The notes under the pieces are model-generated. The model made no database searches, was not told the origin of the DNA, and saw nothing but the letters and a program-made list of their open reading frames with translations. Shown here piece after piece: positions 57,904 to 64,000 of a stretch of 64,000 nt of DNA (within the stretch, counting starts at the first letter, position 1; each line of letters opens with the position of its first letter). The stretch is from Chitinophagaceae bacterium. Lineage in GTDB: Bacteria > Bacteroidota > Bacteroidia > Chitinophagales > Chitinophagaceae. The position numbers and the translations under genes were made by a program. The stretch lies in contig JADKJC010000002.1 of the NCBI GenBank assembly GCA_016722465.1, positions 1,248,662-1,312,661 on the forward strand, in the 5' to 3' direction.

Positions 57904-58822
57904 TCATTTAACCACTTTCGGTGGTTTTATTTTTGTCGTCTTTTTACTACTGACGATCTGACCTTTTTGTGTTTTAATATTAATCTCTTCATACGCATTT
58001 GCCAATAACACCTCCGAAATGCGTTTTGCCTTATCTATCTTGACTTCCTTCTCCAGTTCGATCAGGTCAATTTGTTCATCCCGGTAATTTATTTTTATAG
58101 AGTTACATTTTTCATTCCTGACAGTTTGCAGAATCAACTTTTCATCATCTGTAAAATATATATCCTGTAAAGCAGCGCTTATAAAGTCCTTGCTTAAATA
58201 ATAGGATAGAATTTCTGTCACAGAAATGGAAACATAGGTCTTGTGTACGAAATAGAAAGCGGGTAAAGAGTCAGGATTTATCGTATTAAACTCCACTGTG
58301 CCATCCATATGTAAATGAATTTCGCCCGGTACCCTTCTATCGACCAAATACATTAAAAAAACGATGAATTTATTTTGCATCAACTCCCGTACCATCCTTC
58401 CTTCTTTGTAAGCTTTTTCCAGCTGTGCTTTTTAGATCCATACGCTGATCCTCTGGTACCATAGCCAGCAGTCCGGCTAAGTGATTCGAAAATGCACTCT
58501 CACCACTCTTTACCATTTCAGCGAATTCGGCCTCCTCAAAAGGTTCAAATGCACGTTGTTTCAATTTCCGAATCAAGTCGTTTGTAACTCCTATTTCCCT
58601 CAATTGAAATACTATCCGCAGCCAAACCAGCTCTACAAAGCTAAAATTGGATTTCTTGGCACGTTCAGGCAAGAGACCTTCTGATTTATAATAATTGATA
58701 GTTCTTGCCTTGTTACGCAAAAAATCAATAGTATCGTTAGCGTACTCCTTCTCAATGAACAATGTACCCATATCAGATGCTCTAAAAGCATGAAAAGATT
58801 TTTCAAGATCAGCGTAAGACAT
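57904..58822 (-). CDS. MerR-like regulator of a mobile element, frame interrupted
   Basis: Frames 58370-58822 and 57904-58395 make one ~305-aa protein: removing one base from the T-run at 58429-58433 gives LKAQLEKAYKEGRMVRELM without a break. The N-terminal half has a MerR-type helix-turn-helix (ARTINYYKSEGLLPE, ELVWLRIVFQLREIG). The C-terminal half is unrecognised (VDRRVPGEIHLHMDGTVEF...). It sits beside the recombinase and could regulate or assist it. Not seen in a standard family by eye. Confidence 0.6.
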
Positions 58823-59302
58823 ATATTCAAATTTATGAATAATAATTTAATAATTTAAAGATATTAATGTTTTACAATAAAACTACAATAACCAAATTTG
58901 TGAACAAAGAGACCAGATGCAGGCAAAAGATAGATTTTACATCAGAAATAAATCTTGCTTTTACCAGCGGATGGTAAAGTCGCTTGAGCAAGGTCCAGGA
59001 CTCATTGCAAAAATTAGCCAAGCCGGTACCGTAAATTAACTTGAGTCAATTATCAGCTGGCCAACCACATAAGTCAGGATGTGCCGTAGAAGTACACCAC
59101 TTTACCGAAATGCATGTCTGAAAAATCGAAACATTTGTCCGGTTTTTACGACGCTGTTTACCGGGTTAGATGAATTTCATAATTGGCCGCATGGTAATGT
59201 AAAGAAACCAAGTACCATAAAGCACCGCAATTAATAAGATCCCATGGTGATACAGGTGTGCAAATACCCCGTATATTGGTATAGTCGGAAAGTTTGCAAA
59301 CA
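58823..59302. other. Gene-poor stretch before the repeat array
   Basis: 480 bp. A 40-codon frame at 58917-59039 starts with ATG and lacks a good ribosome-binding site. AT-rich runs lie at the left. No hairpin or protein can be supported firmly. Confidence 0.45.
58917..59039 (+). CDS. Possible small protein (weak)
   Basis: 40 aa (opening QAKDRFYIRNKSCFYQR, ending AKISQAGTVN). Basic N-terminal half, no known motif. It is the only frame of any size between the MerR-like gene and the repeat array, and may well be non-coding. Confidence 0.2.
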   Translation: MQAKDRFYIRNKSCFYQRMVKSLEQGPGLIAKISQAGTVN

Positions 59303-59344
59303 TATTCTGGAATAATCTGGAATAATCCAGATTAATCCAGAATA
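59303..59344. repeat. Left boundary palindrome of the tandem array
   Basis: A near-perfect 42-bp palindrome with 19-bp arms (TATTCTGGAATAATCTGGA and TCCAGATTAATCCAGAATA; one mismatch) around a 4-nt centre. The left arm contains CTGGAATAATCTGGAATAA, which is the exact inverse of the right boundary at 62772-62790. Confidence 0.85.
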
Positions 59345-62300
59345 TGCGCAATTTTAAGGGATGTAAATTTTGTATAACCGTGGATAATGGTAACACATTT
59401 ACGGTCACCGTGATTCTGCTTGTCACCGAAATCCCGTTACAAACAACCATGATCACCATAAAAATTAATGCAACGGGAATATTTACCGAACTGAGTTTTC
59501 CTTCATTTATCCCCTACCAAGCCTCGAAGTATGGACGCATACAATGAGAATTGATTCGGTGAGTACGGTGCATTTTTCCTTGAAATCCACCGGGCGTTAC
59601 CGGATAAGGAAACTTCTACGAAATGATAAATATCAGTACCACTTAAGCACCAGAACGGTGCAATGTTCCGACAACTTTGCCGGAGAGCACCATTTTAATA
59701 CCTGGTATACTGGTTACCACATTTACGGTTACCGTGGTTCGACCCGTCACCGAAATCACCTTACAAACAACCATAAAACACCATAAAATTAATGCAACTG
59801 GAATATTCACCGAATTGAGTTTTTGCCTTCATTTATCCCATACCAAGCACGGTGGGATGGATCCTCGCAACGGAGGGGTGTTTCGGTGAGTACGGTGCAT
59901 TTTCCATAAAATCCACCAAGCGTTACCCGATAAGGGAAACTTCTACATGATATTATAGAAATCGGTTCCACGAATGCACCGGAACGGTACAATGTTCCGA
60001 CAGTTTTGCCAAATAGCATCTTTTTCATGCAGGGGTGGCATATTACCGCATTACGGTACGTTAGTCTTGCGTGTACCCGAAATCGGATTAAAATCAACCA
60101 TGAATCTCCCTAAAAATTAATGCAAGAGAATATTTACCGAATTGAGTTTTTGCCTTCATTCATTCCGTACCAAGCAACGTAGGATGGATACCGGCAAGGG
60201 AGAAGTGTTTCGGTGAGTACGGTGCAGTTTTCCATAAAATCCACCGGACGGCACCGGAAAAAGGGAAACTTCTATACGATATTATGGATATCGGTAACAC
60301 CGTATGCACCGGAACGGTGCAATGCTCCGGCAGTTTTGCCGGAGAGCACCATTTTAATTCCTGGTATACTGGTTACCACATTTACGGTTACCGTGGTTCA
60401 ACCCGTCACCGAAATCCCCTTACAAACAACCATGAAACACCTTAAAAATTAATGCAACTTGAATATTCACTGAATTGAGTTTTGCCTTCATTTATCTCGT
60501 ACGAAGCACGGTGGGATGGCAATGGAGAGTGTTTCGGTGAGTAAGGTGCATTTTTCCATAAAACCCACCGTGCTGCACTGGAAGATGGAACCTACTAAAC
60601 GATATTATGGATGTCGGTAACACCGTATTCACCGGAACGGTGCAATACTCCGTTAGTTTTGCCAGATAGCATCTTTTCATCCCTGGTAGCATATTACCGC
60701 ATTACGGTACGGTAATTTAGCGTGTAACCGAAATCCCAGTGCAAACAACCATGATCACCATAAAAATTAATGCAACTGGAATATTCATCGAATAGAGTTT
60801 TTGCCTTCATTTATCCCGTACCAAGTACGGTAGGATGGACGCTCGCAACGGAGGGATGTTTCCGGTGAGTACGGTGCATTTTTCCATAAAATCCACCAGG
60901 GTGCACCGGAAAAGGAAACTTCTACTCGATATTAGGATATCGGTACCACGTATGCACCGTTCCGGTGCAATGCTCCGACAGCTTTGTCGGAGACCATTGT
61001 TTTGTATGGTAGTGCTTTACCGCATTACGGTTATTCCTTGGTTCACATGCAACCTGAATCTCGTCACAGGTACCAAGAAATTTCATAAAAATTAAATCAA
61101 TGTGAATATTCACAGAATGGTGTTCTTGCCTTTTATTTTCTCTGAAGCAAGCACGGAAGGGTGGACGACCACACCGGAGAAGTGATTCGGTAATACGGTA
61201 CGATGTTCCATAAAATCCACCGGCTGTACCGGATAATGGAGACTTCTACAACGATATTACGGTTGTGTAATACATCATATTCACTGGAATCGAGGGGGGA
61301 ATTCGGCAATTCTACCGAGAGGATCATATTTCATGCACGGTACGCAGGTCACCGCATTACGGGCATTCGGTGGTTTTGAGTTTAACCGAAATCCCGTTCA
61401 AACAACCATGATCACCATAAAAATTAATGCAACGGGAATACTTACCGAATTGAGTTTTTGCCTTCATTTATCCCGTACCAAGCACCGTAGGATGGACGCA
61501 CACACTGGAGAAGTGATTTGGTGAGTATGGTGCAATTTTCCATTAAATCCACCGGGTGTACCGGATAAGGAAACTACTACACGATATTATGGATATCGGT
61601 ACCACGTATGCATCGGAACGGTGCAATGCTCCGACAGCTTTGCCTGAGACCATCGTTTTCATCTATTGTAGCCTATTACCGCATTACGGTTGTTCCATGG
61701 TTCGGAGTGCAACCGTAATTCCGTTACAAACAACCATGAATCACCACAAGAATTTATGCAACAGGAATATTTACCGAATTGAGTTTTTGCCTTCATTTTT
61801 ACCGTACCAAGCACCGAAGTATGGACGCACACCCTAGAGAAGTGATTCGGTAATACGGTGCAATTTTCCATTAAATCCTGCGGGCTGTACCGGATAAAGG
61901 AAACTTCTATACGATATTATAGATATCGGTACCGTATGCACCGGAACGGTGCAATGTTCGACAGTATTGCCAAAGAGCACCATTTTAATGCCTGGTATAC
62001 AGGTTACCACATTTACGGTTATCCCGTGGTTCGGAGTGTAACCAGTGTGGTGTTACAAACAGCCATAATCACCATAAAAATTAATGCCTTGGGAATATTC
62101 ACCGAATTGAATTTTTGCCTTCATTTGTCCCGTAAGCAAGCTCGGAAGGATAGATACCGGCAACGGAGGGGTGTTTCGGTGAGTACGGTGCAATTTTCCA
62201 TAAAAATGCACTGGGCTGCACCGGAAAATGGAAACTACTATATGATATTATGGATATCGGTAACACCGCATCCACCGGAACGGTGCAATACTCCGACAGC

Positions 62301-62640
62301 TTTGCTTGAGGCCATCTTTTTCATGTGGTAGCCTATTACTGTTATACGGTCGTTCTGTGGTTCGGAGTGTAACCAGTACGGTGTTACAAACAACCATGAA
62401 TCACCATAAAAATTGAGGCAACTGGGATGTTCATCGAATTGAGTTTTTGCCTTCATTTATCTGGTACCAAGCACGGAAGGATCCGTGCCCGCAATGAAAA
62501 GTTATTTCGGTGAGTTCGGTGCAATTTTCCATAAAATCCCACCGGGCTGCACCGGAGAAAGGAAACTTCTAAACGATATTATGGATATTGGTAACGCTGT
62601 ATGCACGGGAACGTTGCAATGCTCCGGCTAGTCTAACCAA
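59345..62640. repeat. Array of ~10 degenerate ~328-bp non-coding tandem repeats
   Basis: The landmark TGAGTTTTTGCCTTCATTTA recurs at about 59493, 59814, 60142, 60474, 60792, 61119, 61447, 61776, 62105 and 62437, a spacing of 318-332 bp. Each unit runs through ACCATAAAAATTAATGCAAC, the landmark, GTGAGTACGGTGCATTTTCC, TCCACCGGGCTGCACCGGA, GATATTATGGATATCGGTA, GCACCGGAACGGTGC, a ~35-nt hairpin and a variable tail ending in CCGTTACAAACAACCATG. Copies are far from identical and each has indels. The period is not a multiple of three and open frames are short, so the array is almost certainly non-coding. It is very rich in ACCG/CGGT words. Function unknown. Confidence 0.9.
60306..60350 (+). other. 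Representative double hairpin of the repeat unit
   Basis: In this copy GCACCG-GAA-CGGTGC (60306-60320) is followed by CTCCGGCA-GTTT-TGCCGGAG (60325-60344), the outer GGTGC at 60316-60320 being able to pair instead with GCACC at 60346-60350. The two structures share one strand and are mutually exclusive. Another copy (60954-60992) has a compensating change to CTCCGACA/TGTCGGAG. It looks like a structured RNA or a single-stranded-DNA fold. Confidence 0.65.
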
Positions 62641-62771
62641 AACCATCGTTATTGATATAAATTTTAGGATAAATCAGGATTTCATAAATTTTCCAATTTC
62701 CCTGGTTTTTGTAAATGGTAACTACCGAAAACCCTATGCGGTACCGGTTAATGCCATACAAACACTTCAGC

Positions 62772-62790
62772 TTATTCCAGATTATTCCAG
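62772..62790. repeat. Right boundary inverted repeat of the tandem array
   Basis: TTATTCCAGATTATTCCAG is the exact reverse complement of bases inside the left boundary palindrome. It is built of two ATTCCAGATT-type words, and a third variant (ATACTCCAGA) follows at 62801. Confidence 0.85.
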
Positions 62791-62812
62791 ATTGTGCCAA
62801 AATACTCCAGAC

Positions 62813-64000
62813 TTGAATAAATAAAAATAAATAAACTAAATCCAGCTCGGTTTTCTCCGTTTTGCATCGAAAAACCGGTGGTTTTCCCATTTTTTTCCGT
62901 CGATTACGGTGCTTGTCAACCGTACGGTGGTGAGTTTGCTTCACCGTTAAATGGTTCCAGTCTCCGGTCGCATTAACCGTATTTTCGTTGTATTCAGATT
63001 CCTTTTCACCGTAAATGCAAAAAAGGTCTTTGCAGTAAGAAAGATGCTAATCGATTCTCGCTTTCTCGGTCACCGTGCGCTGAATTACCAATTAAATTAT
63101 ATCAGCCGCTCGATTATCGTTTCAAGGTTTGTACTATCCATTCTACAACCACCGGGTGAAATCTCTCTGCCAATCACCGTTAAATCACCATCTCTCATAG
63201 TTAAGCAATTGTTTCACCCGCATAAAAAATTATAACGGAAATCATTTTAATAAATTACCGGATAACCATTGCAACTGACCTAAATGCTTAACCAGAACGC
63301 GGAACAACGTGCCTGTGATCGTATCGACGTCGAATTAACATGGTGCGGCTGAGTTATTCAAAATAAGGGGCAAATCAATTTAAATGCGTGATTGGGAGTT
63401 GGCATGAAGGAATACTAAACCAATGTATGTATCAGTTTTTTCTACTGTTTCAAGGTTTTCAACACTATACTTATTCTTGAAATCATGAATAAATTTAAGC
63501 CTGATCCTGCTAGGCAAAATAATTAGCAGAGAAAAGTGCTATTCAATGAAATAAATCAATAATTTGCTGTAAACCCTTAATGGTTTATCCCACCAATTAA
63601 GTACTGCCTGACCCAACGGAAACACTCATGTTATAATACCATTTTTGATATTAGGCATCTAATGTCTTGTCTAATGCTATTAAAAAATAGCAATAGGCAA
63701 GTACTTAATTTATAACGCCTTGCTTTCCGCTGGAAGTGAGGGAAGCGAAGCTCCGCAAAAGAACGCCTGCGATGACTGCATTTTGGGAATATTGTTTGAA
63801 AGAGGGCAGGAGATAGGCATTAAAAAACTTGCGGTTTTTCAATTGTTGGAACTGAAAAAGATCCTCGTTTTTTATATTGTCGATTTTAGGTAATTATAAA
63901 AAAAGAATCTGCGCATTTTCACGTAACCGGTTGGCCACAAAGGAAATGGGGGAATTGTTTGAAATCAACGATGATTCAAACATGCGTATATTTATGAGTT
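62813..64000. other. Gene-poor right end of the window
   Basis: About 1.2 kb with no well-supported gene. The first 400 bp stay rich in ACCGT/ACGGT words like the array. An inverted repeat lies at 63595-63709. A frame that is open to the window edge from 63946 (ATG after AAAGGA, GELFEINDDSNMRIF) might be the start of a gene but is too short to judge. Confidence 0.5.
63595..63709. repeat. Inverted repeat enclosing ~85 bp
   Basis: AATTAAGTACTGCCT (63595-63609) and AGGCAAGTACTTAATT (63694-63709) are complementary apart from one extra base. Inside is the hairpin TGCTATT-AAAA-AATAGCA (63674-63691). The size and form resemble a miniature inverted-repeat element. Confidence 0.55.

Noticed and set aside
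59544..62331. Several 60-160-codon open frames within the repeat array on both strands
   Set aside because: They fall in different frames from unit to unit because the period is not a multiple of three, and they start and stop at repeat sequence; they follow from the repeats and are not genes.
59345..62640. Array considered as a CRISPR or as integron attC cassettes
   Set aside because: The unit is ten times longer than a CRISPR repeat-spacer, copies are not identical, no cas or tyrosine integron integrase is present, and the RYYYAAC/GTTRRRY attC core with cassette ORFs is absent.
62633..62944. Minus-strand frame of 103 codons at the right edge of the array
   Set aside because: It crosses the boundary inverted repeat and shows no motif; coding is unlikely.
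62951..63235. Plus-strand frame of 94 codons (opens VPVSGRINRIFVVFRFLF)
   Set aside because: It lies in the ACCGT-rich DNA, is not recognisable, and has no ribosome-binding site that I can support.
58823..64000. Search for a second tRNA-Arg 3' end (right attachment site)
   Set aside because: No stretch matching TTGTCGGGACTACC was seen to the right of the recombinase, so the right end of the element cannot be placed in this window.

Overview
The window looks like a chromosomal segment of a Bacteroidota bacterium, most likely from the Chitinophagaceae or a close relative. The evidence is the set of lineage-typical families (IPExxxVDY protein, DUF2911, DUF4197, TIGR02757, CBM9/DUF5916 outer-membrane protein, Ig-like lipoprotein, GxxExxY protein), promoter-like TAnnTTTG boxes, and moderately AT-rich DNA. 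No rRNA and no CRISPR array were seen. One tRNA, tRNA-Arg(CCT), lies at 56017-56088.

Layout. 0.2-9.9 kb: recR, an Ig-like lipoprotein, a UvrD-like helicase fused to a Cas4/AddB-type nuclease, an SRPBCC protein, a TPR membrane protein and a NarL-type two-component pair. 10-18.3 kb: a very large secreted propeller/lipase protein, a lone LytTR protein, a deoxyhypusine-synthase-like enzyme and a secreted alpha/beta hydrolase. 18.4-33.2 kb: housekeeping and metabolic genes (acpH-like, asnB, a cystathionine gamma-synthase-type enzyme, FAH family, flavin reductase, lysS, an S9 dipeptidyl peptidase). 33.3-46.9 kb: a CBM9/DUF5916 outer-membrane protein, an SDR/TetR divergent pair with the stump of a lost efflux operon, OsmC, Spx-like, an aldo/keto reductase, lptC, an outer-membrane protein, coaX, a LON-domain protein, an M28 peptidase, a pterin dehydratase and a CNNM/CBS protein. 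47-55.8 kb: gmk, a paaG-like isomerase, mgtC, two tandem adhesin-like surface proteins and paaABCD for aerobic phenylacetate degradation. 56-64 kb: accessory DNA that begins with a serine recombinase gene whose 3' end runs into the antisense strand of the tRNA-Arg gene. It continues with a MerR-like gene and then about 5 kb with no credible protein gene.

The strongest unexplained signal is in that last stretch. About ten diverged copies of a ~328-bp non-coding unit run in tandem (about 59.35-62.64 kb). Each unit carries hairpin-forming sequence, at least one of which shows a compensatory base-pair change. The whole array sits between perfect 19-bp inverted repeats built from ATTCCAGATT words. 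A second unusual feature is a ~30-bp palindromic repeat present four times inside the paa operon. It has been absorbed in frame into paaC and paaB, forms the end of paaA, and abuts the paaB stop codon. A third is a tandem duplication of an adhesin gene that carried along a now-decayed paaD tail.

Seven reading frames are broken by a single-base difference, usually in or next to a mononucleotide run and usually one base short: the histidine kinase, the secreted hydrolase, the S9 peptidase, coaX, paaA, the recombinase and the MerR-like gene. coaX is normally indispensable, so consensus error is the simplest explanation. These genes are listed here as single loci. All functional calls come from reading motifs by eye, without database searches.
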